Positions 1-6,462 of a DNA stretch of 8,259 nt are shown here, one piece after another. The notes under the pieces were generated by a model. The model saw nothing but the letters and a program-made list of their open reading frames with translations, did not search any database and was not told the DNA's origin. Every line of letters starts with the position of its first letter. Within the stretch, counting starts at the first letter, position 1. The DNA lies in contig JAOUFX010000097.1 in assembly GCA_029857975.1 (NCBI GenBank), forward strand, positions 1 through 8,259. Direction: 5' to 3'. Origin of the DNA: Deltaproteobacteria bacterium (GTDB lineage: Bacteria; Desulfobacterota; SM23-61). A program made the translations under genes and the position numbers.

Positions 1-145
1 GCACCGGATCTTGCGCAAAGGTAAATATATCTATGAGAAATACGGGGAACATGGCTGCGTGGGTTGTGGAAGGTGTGCCTCTGCTTGCCTGCCGGACATT
101 GCCAACCCCGTGGAGATTTTTAACCGGTTAAAGGAGGGCAAGTGA
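1..145 (+). CDS. hydB: [NiFe] hydrogenase beta subunit, 4Fe-4S protein (3' end only)
   Basis: The last 47 codons of a gene that begins before the window; the first complete codon is at base 2 and the TGA stop is 143-145. What is visible is a ferredoxin-type cluster motif, C-x2-C-x2-C-x3-C followed by LPDIANP, at residues 19-29 of the fragment, then a short charged C-terminus. Position directly before a gamma/delta/alpha hydrogenase set makes it the beta subunit of a group 3b hydrogenase, an iron-sulfur protein related to anaerobic sulfite reductase subunit A that passes electrons between the small subunit and the flavin subunit. The stop overlaps the next gene's ATG by one base (TGATG). The motif and context are seen; the exact subfamily is inferred, since most of the protein is missing. 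Confidence 0.85.
   Translation, partial: HRILRKGKYIYEKYGEHGCVGCGRCASACLPDIANPVEIFNRLKEGK
132..137 (+). promoter_or_regulatory. Shine-Dalgarno site deciding the gamma-subunit start
   Basis: AGGAGG lies 7 nt before ATG 145. The GTG at 142 is too close (4 nt) and the second ATG at 148 is 10 nt away, so ATG 145 is the favoured start. The same GGAGG at 7 nt spacing recurs before the small (987) and large (1721) subunit genes. Confidence 0.7.
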
Positions 146-987
146 TGATGAACGCTGCGAAGGTTCAGCCAACATCGATTTATCTGCCCCATCTGGCGGA
201 AATCGTCAGGACGGAGCAGTTGACCAAGATGGAAAAGCTCTTCGAGATCAAATTTCAAAACGGCCAAGAATTAGGGCACCAGCCGGGTCAGTTCGTCGAA
301 GTTTCTTTATTCGGGATCGGCGAAGCCCCCATTTCGGTCTCTTCCTCACCCACCAAGAAGGGTTCTTTTGATTTAGCCGTTCGGGCGGTGGGCAATGTCA
401 CCCAAGCCCTGCATACCCTCAATCGTGGAGCCACCGTGGGAATCCGGGGGCCTTTTGGTCAAGGATTCCCCGTGGAGGAGATGAAGGGGAAAGATATTCT
501 TTTCGTCGCCGGCGGGATCGGTCTTGTGCCCCTGCGTTCTCTGATCAATTATGTTTTGGATAATCGTTCCCATTTCGGCCGGGTTCTCGTGCTATTCGGG
601 GCCAAAACGCCTGCCGAGCAACTCTTCCTGGGTGAACTCGCCAAGTGGCGCCAGAGCAAAGATATGGAATACCTGGAAACCGTGGATCGTTCCGACGGTC
701 AATGGAAGGGAAATGTGGGGGTCATAACCACCCTCTTCCCGAAAATCACCGTCAACCCCCCGAAGACGATCGCCGTAATTGTTGGCCCGCCGATTATGTA
801 CCGCTTCGCTATCCTGGAGGCGCAGGTCAAGGGTATCCCCGACGACCAGATCATCGTCTCCCTGGAACGGCGGATGAAATGCGGCGTGGGCAAGTGTGGC
901 CACTGCCAGATCAACCACATATACGTCTGCCAGGAAGGCCCCGTTTTCAGTTACGCCAAGATCAAGGACGTAAAGGAGGCCATTTGA
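145..987 (+). CDS. hydG: [NiFe] hydrogenase gamma subunit, FAD/NAD(P)-binding with [2Fe-2S]
   Basis: A 280-residue flavoprotein of the ferredoxin-NADP reductase superfamily, related to anaerobic sulfite reductase subunit B and PyrK. It is the NAD(P)H-reacting subunit of a cytoplasmic group 3b hydrogenase. In order it has a flavin-binding barrel with the EAPISVSSSP motif (residues 60-69), an NAD(P)-binding fold with FVAGGIG (120-126) and a VGPPIMYRF strand. A C-terminal [2Fe-2S] domain follows, with Cys246, Cys251, Cys254 and Cys262 (C-x4-C-x2-C-x7-C). The start is ATG 145, set by the GGAGG 7 nt upstream; GTG 142 or ATG 148 would change the protein by only one residue. It overlaps the beta gene and the small-subunit gene by one base each, indicating translational coupling. 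The name hydG here follows the Pyrococcus hydBGDA usage and is unrelated to the [FeFe]-hydrogenase maturase HydG. Preference for NAD or NADP cannot be read from the sequence by eye. Confidence 0.92.
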   Translation: MMNAAKVQPTSIYLPHLAEIVRTEQLTKMEKLFEIKFQNGQELGHQPGQFVEVSLFGIGEAPISVSSSPTKKGSFDLAVRAVGNVTQALHTLNRGATVGIRGPFGQGFPVEEMKGKDILFVAGGIGLVPLRSLINYVLDNRSHFGRVLVLFGAKTPAEQLFLGELAKWRQSKDMEYLETVDRSDGQWKGNVGVITTLFPKITVNPPKTIAVIVGPPIMYRFAILEAQVKGIPDDQIIVSLERRMKCGVGKCGHCQINHIYVCQEGPVFSYAKIKDVKEAI

Positions 988-1724
988 TGAAACCCAAAAT
1001 CGCTTTTTTTGATTTTGCCAGCTGCGAAGGTTGCCAGCTTCAGGTGGTCAACCTGGAAGCAGAGATGCTCGACGTAATCGGCGCGGTGGACATCGTTCAG
1101 TTCCGCGAGGCCATGGCCGAGAAGAGCGATGACTATGCCATCGCCTTCGTCGAAGGGAGTATCACCCGGGAAAAAGACATCCCCCGTCTGAAAAAGATCC
1201 GCGAGCAAGCCGCTATCCTTGTAGCCTTGGGGGCTTGCGCCACCATCGGGGGTGTGAACTGCCTGAAAAACTTCCAGCCCCTCGACGACGTGCGCAAGTA
1301 TGTCTACGGGGACAAGTCCGACTGGTACGAAACCTTTCCCGCCCGGCCCATCAATGCCGTGGTCCCGGTCGACTATTCCATTCACGGCTGCCCTATCCAC
1401 AAAGCCGAATTCGTCAGAGTGGTCAAGTCTTTGCTCTTGGGCAAGAAGCCGGAGATCCCCACCTATCCGGTCTGCGTGGAATGCAAGCGGGTCGGCAATG
1501 TATGCGTTTTCGAACTGGGCCTCACCTGTCTGGGCCCGGTAACCCGGGCCGGATGCGGAGCCTGGTGTCCCACGTATCGCGATAACTGCGCCGGATGCCG
1601 CGGGCTCGTCCCGGATCCGAACACCAATGCGGAGAAGGAAGTCCTCAAGAAGTATGGTCTCACCGTGGAGCAGGCCATTAGTCAATTTCGCATTTTCTTA
1701 GGATATTCGGAGGTAGCCAAATGA
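987..1724 (+). CDS. hydD: [NiFe] hydrogenase small (delta) subunit, three [4Fe-4S] clusters
   Basis: A 245-residue small subunit that relays electrons from the NiFe site. The N-terminal part carries the proximal-cluster ligands typical of the family: CEGC (Cys13, Cys16), GAC (Cys84) and HGCP (Cys135). The C-terminal part has eight more cysteines (163, 166, 173, 181, 190, 194, 201, 204), enough for two further [4Fe-4S] clusters, as in group 3b delta and Mvh-type small subunits. There is no Tat signal peptide and no membrane anchor, so the enzyme is cytoplasmic. The start ATG 987 overlaps the gamma stop by one base (TGATG) and is preceded by GGAGG 7 nt away. The frame is open back to 645, but the family begins at MKPKIAFFDFASCEGC, so the upstream part is not used. 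It overlaps the large-subunit gene by 4 nt (ATGA). Confidence 0.94.
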   Translation: MKPKIAFFDFASCEGCQLQVVNLEAEMLDVIGAVDIVQFREAMAEKSDDYAIAFVEGSITREKDIPRLKKIREQAAILVALGACATIGGVNCLKNFQPLDDVRKYVYGDKSDWYETFPARPINAVVPVDYSIHGCPIHKAEFVRVVKSLLLGKKPEIPTYPVCVECKRVGNVCVFELGLTCLGPVTRAGCGAWCPTYRDNCAGCRGLVPDPNTNAEKEVLKKYGLTVEQAISQFRIFLGYSEVAK

Positions 1725-3007
1725 AAAATATCAACGTCAACGTGGATCACCTAACCCGCGTCGAAGGGCACGGTAATATTGTTGTCAACGTGAAGGAAGG
1801 AAAGATCGAAGAATGTAAGTGGGAGGTTGTAGAAGCTCCCCGCTTTTTTGAGGCCTTTGTCCGGGGGCGGAGTTACTTGGAAATCGCCCATATTACCTCC
1901 CGCATCTGCGGCATCTGTTCGATCGGACACACTCTTTGTTCCCTGCAAGCCACGGAAGCAGCCCTGGGAGTCAAAATTTCCGAACAGACCCGGCTTTTGC
2001 GCCGCATCCTGATTCAGGGAGAGAACCTGCAAAGCCATGTGCTCCACTCCTATTTTTTGGCCGCACCGGATTTCGTGGGGGCGCCCAGCGTCTTTCCCTT
2101 AGTGCAAACCCACCCCGAAGTGGTGGTACGGGCTCTGCGCATGAAAAAACTGGCCAATGACCTCTGCGATGTTTTTGGTGGCCGTACGGTTCATCCCATA
2201 ACGCCCACCGTAAACGGATTCACCAAGTTGCCTGAAATCAAGGATATCAAGGAAATACGCCGACGCTTGGTGGCCGCTGGCCCGGACCTGGAAGCAACCC
2301 TGGCGTTATTCCAAACCCTCAAAATTCCCGATTTCCAACGGGAGACGGAATACATATCCTTGAAATCGAAGGAAGAGTACGCCCTGTACGAGGGAGTAAT
2401 CGCCTCCACGGATGCAGGCACAACCCCCGTGGCAAACTATCGGAACTGGACCAATGAGTACCTGGTTCCGCAATCGACGGCCAAATACACCAAACACGTG
2501 CGGGATTCTTACATGGTCGGAGCGCTGGCCCGGTTCAACAACAACCATGACCAGCTCCCCGCGAGGGCCCGAAAAGCGGCCGAAGAGTTAGGCCTGAAGG
2601 CCCCATGCTATAATCCCTTCCTGAACACCGTGGCCCAGGTCGTGGAGGCGGTTCACGCCGTGGACGAAAGTATCCGCTTGATCGATGAACTCCTGGATAA
2701 AGGGCTGCAGGAAGAAGATCGGCGGATTTTGCTGAAGGCGGGAAGGGGTGTGGGATCCGTTGATGTGCCCAGGGGCATCCTCTTCCACGACTACACCTAC
2801 GACAAGAACGGGATTTGTGTCGAGGCCAACTGCATCATTCCCACAAACCAAAATCATGCCAACATTCAGAAGGATATGGAAGCCTTGCTTCCCCAGGTTC
2901 TGGACCGGCCTCAGGAGGAGATTCGTCTATCCTTGGAAATGCTGGTCAGGGCATATGACCCTTGCATCTCGTGCTCTACGCATCTTCTGAAGGTGGAGTT
3001 CATTTAA
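1721..3007 (+). CDS. hydA: [NiFe] hydrogenase large (alpha) catalytic subunit
   Basis: A 428-residue catalytic subunit that splits or forms H2 at the NiFe(CN)2CO centre. The N-terminal RVEGH motif is at residues 13-17. The first metal motif is RICGICSIGH (residues 61-70; Cys63, Cys66) and the second is DPCISCSTH (413-421; Cys415, Cys418), giving the four Ni/Fe cysteines. All four are cysteine; no in-frame TGA or selenocysteine is present. Only seven residues, LLKVEFI, follow His421. This is the peptide expected to be removed by the maturation endopeptidase encoded next, and it is short compared with the roughly 15 or more residues common in other groups. The start ATG 1721 overlaps the small-subunit stop by 4 nt and has GGAGG at 7 nt. 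Cytoplasmic group 3b is the best assignment; an Mvh-type 3a/3c enzyme is less likely given the flavin subunit directly upstream. Confidence 0.95.
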   Translation: MKNINVNVDHLTRVEGHGNIVVNVKEGKIEECKWEVVEAPRFFEAFVRGRSYLEIAHITSRICGICSIGHTLCSLQATEAALGVKISEQTRLLRRILIQGENLQSHVLHSYFLAAPDFVGAPSVFPLVQTHPEVVVRALRMKKLANDLCDVFGGRTVHPITPTVNGFTKLPEIKDIKEIRRRLVAAGPDLEATLALFQTLKIPDFQRETEYISLKSKEEYALYEGVIASTDAGTTPVANYRNWTNEYLVPQSTAKYTKHVRDSYMVGALARFNNNHDQLPARARKAAEELGLKAPCYNPFLNTVAQVVEAVHAVDESIRLIDELLDKGLQEEDRRILLKAGRGVGSVDVPRGILFHDYTYDKNGICVEANCIIPTNQNHANIQKDMEALLPQVLDRPQEEIRLSLEMLVRAYDPCISCSTHLLKVEFI

Positions 3008-3047
3008 GCGGGGTATGAGTTTCGCCCAAGCGGGGATCGGCAGGAAG

Positions 3048-3052
3048 AAGGA
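3048..3052 (+). promoter_or_regulatory. Shine-Dalgarno site supporting a GTG start
   Basis: AAGGA ends 6 nt before GTG 3059. No in-frame ATG lies before the conserved GVGNLLLKDEG motif, so this site is the main support for a GTG start of the endopeptidase gene. Confidence 0.6.
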
Positions 3053-3058
3053 AAACCG

Positions 3059-3592
3059 GTGGCCGGCAAAACTCTGATCATCGGGGTGGGAAACCTTTTA
3101 CTCAAGGATGAAGGGGTAGGCATTCATGTAGCCCAGGAGTTGCAAAGAAAGGACCTGCCCGCCGGGGTCGAAGTTTACGATGGAGGAGTAGCGGGAATCG
3201 GACTGCTCGATTTTTTCCGGGATGCTTCCAAGCTGCTGCTGATCGATGCCGCGGAGATGAACCTGAAGCCGGGAACGGTCGTGCGTTTTACTCCCGAAAA
3301 TGTAAAAGACCTGGGTGGAGGTGGGAAGTTTTCAACCCATGACGTCGGCCTCCTGGAAGTTCTGGAACTGGCCAAGGCTCTGGGGCATTGCCCAGAAGAT
3401 GTAGTCATCATCGGCATCCAGCCCAAGGAAATCTCCTGGGGAACAGACCTGTCCCTCGAAGTTCAGGCATCGATTCCCCAAGTAATGGAAATGGTTTTAA
3501 AGGAAATCTCTTCAAATTTTATTGCCACAGAGGTCACCGAGGCCACAGAGAATAATAAAATGAACAAAGAAGGTGAAACCTCGACTCCTTAA
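3059..3592 (+). CDS. Hydrogenase maturation endopeptidase (HyaD/HycI family)
   Basis: A 177-residue cytoplasmic protease of the HybD/HycI/HyaD family (peptidase M52; the Pyrococcus equivalent is FrxA). It checks nickel insertion and clips the large-subunit C-terminus. Visible features are the N-terminal GVGNLLLKDEGVG motif (residues 9-21, Glu18), DGGVAGIGLLDFF, LLLIDA with Asp63 and FSTHDVG with His94. Glu18, Asp63 and His94 fit the three nickel-sensing residues of E. coli HybD (Glu16, Asp62, His93). The start is GTG 3059, with AAGGA 6 nt upstream; the gap after the large-subunit gene is 51 nt. Oddity: residues 156-164 (ATEVTEATE) are encoded by one arm of an inverted repeat and the tail continues to residue 177. 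The original gene probably ended near residue 155, which is the usual family length. Its likely substrate is the alpha subunit encoded just upstream. Confidence 0.9.
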   Translation: MAGKTLIIGVGNLLLKDEGVGIHVAQELQRKDLPAGVEVYDGGVAGIGLLDFFRDASKLLLIDAAEMNLKPGTVVRFTPENVKDLGGGGKFSTHDVGLLEVLELAKALGHCPEDVVIIGIQPKEISWGTDLSLEVQASIPQVMEMVLKEISSNFIATEVTEATENNKMNKEGETSTP

Positions 3593-3664
3593 TGGCCAGA
3601 AAATTGATTTATTATTATTCATTTACTCTATGAAAAACTCGGTGTTCTCTGTGCCCTCTGTGGC
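3524..3664. repeat. Inverted pair of 27-nt arms made of 9-nt units, before hypF
   Basis: The left arm, 3524-3550, reads as three 9-nt units: GCCACAGAG, GTCACCGAG, GCCACAGAG. The right arm, 3638-3664, read as its reverse complement gives GCCACAGAG, GGCACAGAG, AACACCGAG. The arms match at 22 of 27 positions and enclose an 87-nt, AT-rich centre. The unit consensus is NNCRC[ACG]GAG, the same as in the second pair at 6017-6213. The left arm lies inside the 3' end of the endopeptidase gene; the right arm ends 13 nt before the hypF start. It could be a mobile, MITE-like or REP-like element, or a stem-loop in the transcript; which of these is not shown by sequence alone. Confidence 0.8.
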
Positions 3665-3677
3665 TAAATCATCCGTT

Positions 3678-6005
3678 ATGAACTTGGAATTAGAAAATCC
3701 TGCTAAACTCACCAAGGAAGCGGTAGAGACCGGGGCCGAACGCCACAGAAGGCGCTTCTTGCTGCAAGGCGTGGTCCAGGGTGTAGGCTTCCGCCCTTTT
3801 GTTTACGGGCTGGCCCAAAAAAATAACCTGCGGGGATGGGTGCATAACTCATCCGCAGGCGTTTTCATCGAAGTCGAAGGAAAGATGGAAGCGGTGGAAG
3901 GTTTTACCCGGGAAGTATTTCACCAAGCCCCTCCCCGGGCCCGGATTGAATCCCTAAAATTTGAGGATTTAACCCCGGTGGGTTTTCGTTCCTTTGAAAT
4001 CCGGGAAAGTGTGGCCGAGGCGGGAAAATATCAGCTCATCTCTCCGGACATCGCCACCTGCGAGCCTTGCCAGCAGGAAATTTTCAACCCCCCAGATCGC
4101 AGGTGGCGATACCCTTTTACCAACTGCACGAACTGCGGGCCCCGGTTTACCATCATCCAGGACATTCCCTATGATCGGTCTAAAACCACTATGGCCCGAT
4201 TCCGCATGTGTCCGGAGTGTCAGCATGAATATGGCGATCCGGCCAACCGGCGGTTCCACGCTCAACCCAACGCCTGTCCGCTCTGCGGGCCTAAGGTAGA
4301 GCTTTGTGACCAGCAAGGAAAGCCCCTCGGGGTGGATGATCCCATCTCCTCTGCCATTGGTTTTCTCCGCGAGGGGAAAATCCTGGCTATGAAGGGATTG
4401 GGCGGATTCCTCCTGGCCGGCAATGCCCAGGACTCATTGGTCATTGAAAGACTTCGCCAGCGGAAACGCCGGCCGCATAAACCTTTTGCCGTCATGCTGC
4501 CGCATTTGCCGGCGGTGCAAGAACATTGCTGGGTCAATGAAGAAGAGAAAAAACTCCTGCTATCCCCCGAGAGTCCCATCGTTCTCCTGCCCTGGAAAGA
4601 AAGTTCTTCCATCTCCAGGCTTGTGGCCCCTGGGCAAAAATATCTCGGCGTCATGCTTCCTTACACCCCGCTCCATCACCTTTTGCTGCGGGAATCGGGG
4701 CTGGCCTTGATTATGACCAGCGGCAACTTGAGCGAAGAACCCATCGCCAAAGATAATGAGGAAGCTTTTTCCCGCCTGCAGGGCATTGCCGATTCCTTCC
4801 TCATCAACGACCGGGATATCTATATTCAGTATGACGATAGCGTTACTGCCGTCGTATCAGGAAAAAGCACCATCCTCCGCCGCGCCCGGGGATATGCTCC
4901 CTTCCCCATTCACCTCCCTTTTTCCCTGAAGCCGATCCTGGCCTGTGGGGCTGAGTTAAAAAATACTTTTTGCCTTACGCGCGACCAGTACGCTTTCCTC
5001 AGCCAGCATATCGGAGACATGGAAAATTTGGAAACCCTGAACCATTTCCAGCGCACCATAGGAATATACCAAAGGCTGTTCCGCATCCAGCCGGAGATGG
5101 TGGCCTATGACCTTCATCCGGAGTACCTTGCTACCAAATACGCCCGCGAGCTGCCCGGGAATAAGGTCGGGGTACAACACCATTTCGCCCATATGGCCAG
5201 CTGCCTGGCGGAAAACGGAGCGGAAGGTCCGGTCATTGGATTGACCTTCGATGGGTTAGGATATGGCACGGACGGGAATCTCTGGGGAGGTGAATTCCTC
5301 CTGGGAAACTTCCGGTTCTTTGAGAGAAAAGCCCATTTTGAATACATACCCATGCCGGGGGGAGCGGCGGCCATTCAGCATCCCTGGAGGATGGCTCTTA
5401 GTTACGTTTATACGTTGCTGGGGAAAGAAGAATTTATGAAACATCAGCTCCTCCTGCCCCTGCCTCAAGGTGAAAAAGTCCGCATCATTCTGCAGCAGAT
5501 TGACCAAAAGATTAATGCCCCCCTGACTTCTTCCTGCGGACGCCTCTTCGACGGAGTTTCGGCTCTGCTGGGACTTTGCCCATCGGTCTCTTATGAAGGG
5601 CAGGCGGCCATGGAACTGGAGAGAATCGCTAACCCCGAAGAAGCCGGAGCGTACGATTTTTTCACGGAAGAAGAAGGAGGAAAAGAGATCATTCGTCTCC
5701 GGCCACTCATTGCCGGAATCCTGAAGGACGTGGGAAAAGGGGTCGGGCCCTCGGCCATCGCGGGCAAATTCCATAATACCTTGGTCAATATCGGCGTGGC
5801 CATCTGTCAAAAGATCGGCGAACAGGGGGGGCCAAAGAAAGTGGCCCTAAGTGGAGGCGTATTCCAGAATCGCCTTCTCACGGAGCGGATGAGGTCGGCA
5901 ATGGAAAAATCGGGATGGCAGGTTCTGACCCATCACCTGGTGCCATGCAATGATGGCGGTCTTGCCCTCGGCCAGGCGGTCATCGCCAATTTCGTTTCTT
6001 CGTAA
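3678..6005 (+). CDS. hypF: Carbamoyltransferase HypF (hydrogenase cyanide-ligand synthesis)
   Basis: A 775-residue cytoplasmic enzyme that uses carbamoyl phosphate and ATP to carbamoylate the C-terminal cysteine of HypE, the first step toward the cyanide ligands. All HypF domains are present. The acylphosphatase-like part has GVGFRPF (Arg39) and Asn57. Two zinc fingers have the exact C-x2-C-x18-C-x2-C-x24-C-x2-C-x18-C-x2-C pattern (Cys128, 131, 150, 153, 178, 181, 200, 203). The YrdC-like domain, from about 220, has KRRPHKPFAVML and TSGNLSEEP near 350. The Kae1-like domain has HHFAH (His501, His505), SGGVFQN (from 725) and CNDGG (Asp759). The start is uncertain: the frame is open from GTG 3573, with ATGs at 3630 and 3678. 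ATG 3678 is chosen because it lies beyond the repeat arm and gives a normal family length, although no clear Shine-Dalgarno precedes it. Confidence 0.93.
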   Translation: MNLELENPAKLTKEAVETGAERHRRRFLLQGVVQGVGFRPFVYGLAQKNNLRGWVHNSSAGVFIEVEGKMEAVEGFTREVFHQAPPRARIESLKFEDLTPVGFRSFEIRESVAEAGKYQLISPDIATCEPCQQEIFNPPDRRWRYPFTNCTNCGPRFTIIQDIPYDRSKTTMARFRMCPECQHEYGDPANRRFHAQPNACPLCGPKVELCDQQGKPLGVDDPISSAIGFLREGKILAMKGLGGFLLAGNAQDSLVIERLRQRKRRPHKPFAVMLPHLPAVQEHCWVNEEEKKLLLSPESPIVLLPWKESSSISRLVAPGQKYLGVMLPYTPLHHLLLRESGLALIMTSGNLSEEPIAKDNEEAFSRLQGIADSFLINDRDIYIQYDDSVTAVVSGKSTILRRARGYAPFPIHLPFSLKPILACGAELKNTFCLTRDQYAFLSQHIGDMENLETLNHFQRTIGIYQRLFRIQPEMVAYDLHPEYLATKYARELPGNKVGVQHHFAHMASCLAENGAEGPVIGLTFDGLGYGTDGNLWGGEFLLGNFRFFERKAHFEYIPMPGGAAAIQHPWRMALSYVYTLLGKEEFMKHQLLLPLPQGEKVRIILQQIDQKINAPLTSSCGRLFDGVSALLGLCPSVSYEGQAAMELERIANPEEAGAYDFFTEEEGGKEIIRLRPLIAGILKDVGKGVGPSAIAGKFHNTLVNIGVAICQKIGEQGGPKKVALSGGVFQNRLLTERMRSAMEKSGWQVLTHHLVPCNDGGLALGQAVIANFVSS

Positions 6006-6016
6006 ATCATGGATTC

Positions 6017-6213
6017 ACCGCCGAGAGCGCAGAGAACGCGGAGACGGCATAAAAATTATAAATTATAAATAAATGCAAATGTTCAAACTACACAGGATGA
6101 AAAAGAAAAAATTTAAATTTTTAGAATTTGTATTTTAAAATTTGTTCAGAATTTCGTTATTCGGATTTTGAATTTAAGATTTACAACTCTGCGCTCTTCG
6201 CGATCTCTGCGGT
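6017..6213. repeat. Inverted pair of 27-nt arms made of 9-nt units, before hypC
   Basis: The left arm, 6017-6043, reads ACCGCCGAG, AGCGCAGAG, AACGCGGAG. The right arm, 6187-6213, as its reverse complement reads ACCGCAGAG, ATCGCGAAG, AGCGCAGAG. The arms match at 21 of 27 positions and enclose 143 nt of AT-rich DNA. The unit follows the same NNCRC[ACG]GAG pattern as the pair before hypF, with CGC in place of CAC. The right arm again ends 13 nt before the next gene's ATG, and the hypC ribosome site follows it directly. Confidence 0.8.
6107..6122. repeat. 16-nt perfect A/T palindrome
   Basis: AAAAATTTAAATTTTT reads the same on both strands. It lies in the middle of the hypF-hypC gap. Because it contains only A and T, chance occurrence in such AT-rich DNA is quite possible; an operator or nucleoid-protein site is only a possibility. 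Confidence 0.5.
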
Positions 6214-6226
6214 AAAAAGGATTTTT

Positions 6227-6451
6227 ATGTGCGTTGCTATCCCGGCAAGGGTAAAATCGATCGCCGGCCTCATGGGCGAGGTTGAAGTCGGCGGGGTCTC
6301 GCGCCAAGTCAGCCTCCAGCTGACCCCCGAAGCCCAAACGGGGGACTATGTGTTGGTGCACGCTGGCTTCGCTATCCATGTCATCGACGAGCATGAGGCC
6401 CGGGAGACAATGAAACTATTCGAAGAGCTGGAAGCCCTGCAGGCCAAGTAA
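6227..6451 (+). CDS. hypC: Hydrogenase assembly chaperone HypC
   Basis: A 74-residue HypC/HybG/HupF-family chaperone. With HypD it forms the scaffold on which the Fe(CN)2CO unit is built, and it then binds the large-subunit precursor to deliver the iron. The N-terminus MCVAIPARV carries the essential Cys2 directly after the initiator Met, which fixes the start at ATG 6227, and GDYVLVHAGFAI (residues 39-50) is the second family signature. The length is at the short end of the normal range. AAAAAGG at 6214-6220 lies 6 nt before the ATG and directly after the right arm of the inverted repeat. The frame is open upstream to 6128, but that part is AT-rich and repeat-derived and would bury Cys2, so it is excluded. 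The gap to hypD is 58 nt. Confidence 0.95.
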   Translation: MCVAIPARVKSIAGLMGEVEVGGVSRQVSLQLTPEAQTGDYVLVHAGFAIHVIDEHEARETMKLFEELEALQAK

Positions 6452-6462
6452 AATAGGATTCC

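Larger units (their letters stand above)
6006..6226. other. AT-rich intergenic region between hypF and hypC
   Basis: A 221-nt gap with no credible gene. It holds the second inverted repeat pair at its two ends and a strongly AT-rich centre. Within the centre are a 16-nt perfect palindrome at 6107-6122, a 10-nt one (ATTTTAAAAT) at 6132-6141 and TATAAA-like stretches around 6054-6070. These could include a -10 element for hypCDE, but no matching -35 was found, so no promoter is called. No U-tract terminator of the usual kind follows hypF. Confidence 0.6.

Noticed and set aside
645..986. Upstream extension of the small-subunit frame
   Set aside because: It overlaps the conserved NAD(P) and [2Fe-2S] parts of the gamma subunit. 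The small-subunit family begins at 987, where there is a strong ribosome site.
951..1685. Long minus-strand open frame opposite the small-subunit gene
   Set aside because: It is the mirror of a well-conserved cysteine-rich gene, shows no recognisable domain and has no ribosome site of its own; a codon-bias shadow.
2957..2983. Possible selenocysteine at the second metal motif of the large subunit
   Set aside because: Both positions are TGC cysteine codons and no in-frame TGA occurs before the stop.
3553..3626. A/T inverted match inside the first repeat (AATAATAAAATGAA against TTATTATTATTCATTT)
   Set aside because: The match is gapped and low in complexity, and does not extend the 27-nt arms in register, so it is not called as a separate feature.
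3524..3664. CRISPR or classical transposon interpretation of the repeats
   Set aside because: There are no direct repeats with unique spacers, no transposase gene and no obvious target-site duplication; inverted arms of 9-nt units fit neither.
5256..5810. 184-codon minus-strand frame inside hypF
   Set aside because: It is opposite the conserved Kae1-like domain and has no recognisable motif; a shadow.
6128..6226. Longer N-terminus for HypC
   Set aside because: It would place Cys2 in the middle of the protein and encode AT-rich repeat DNA; HypC function needs Cys at position 2.
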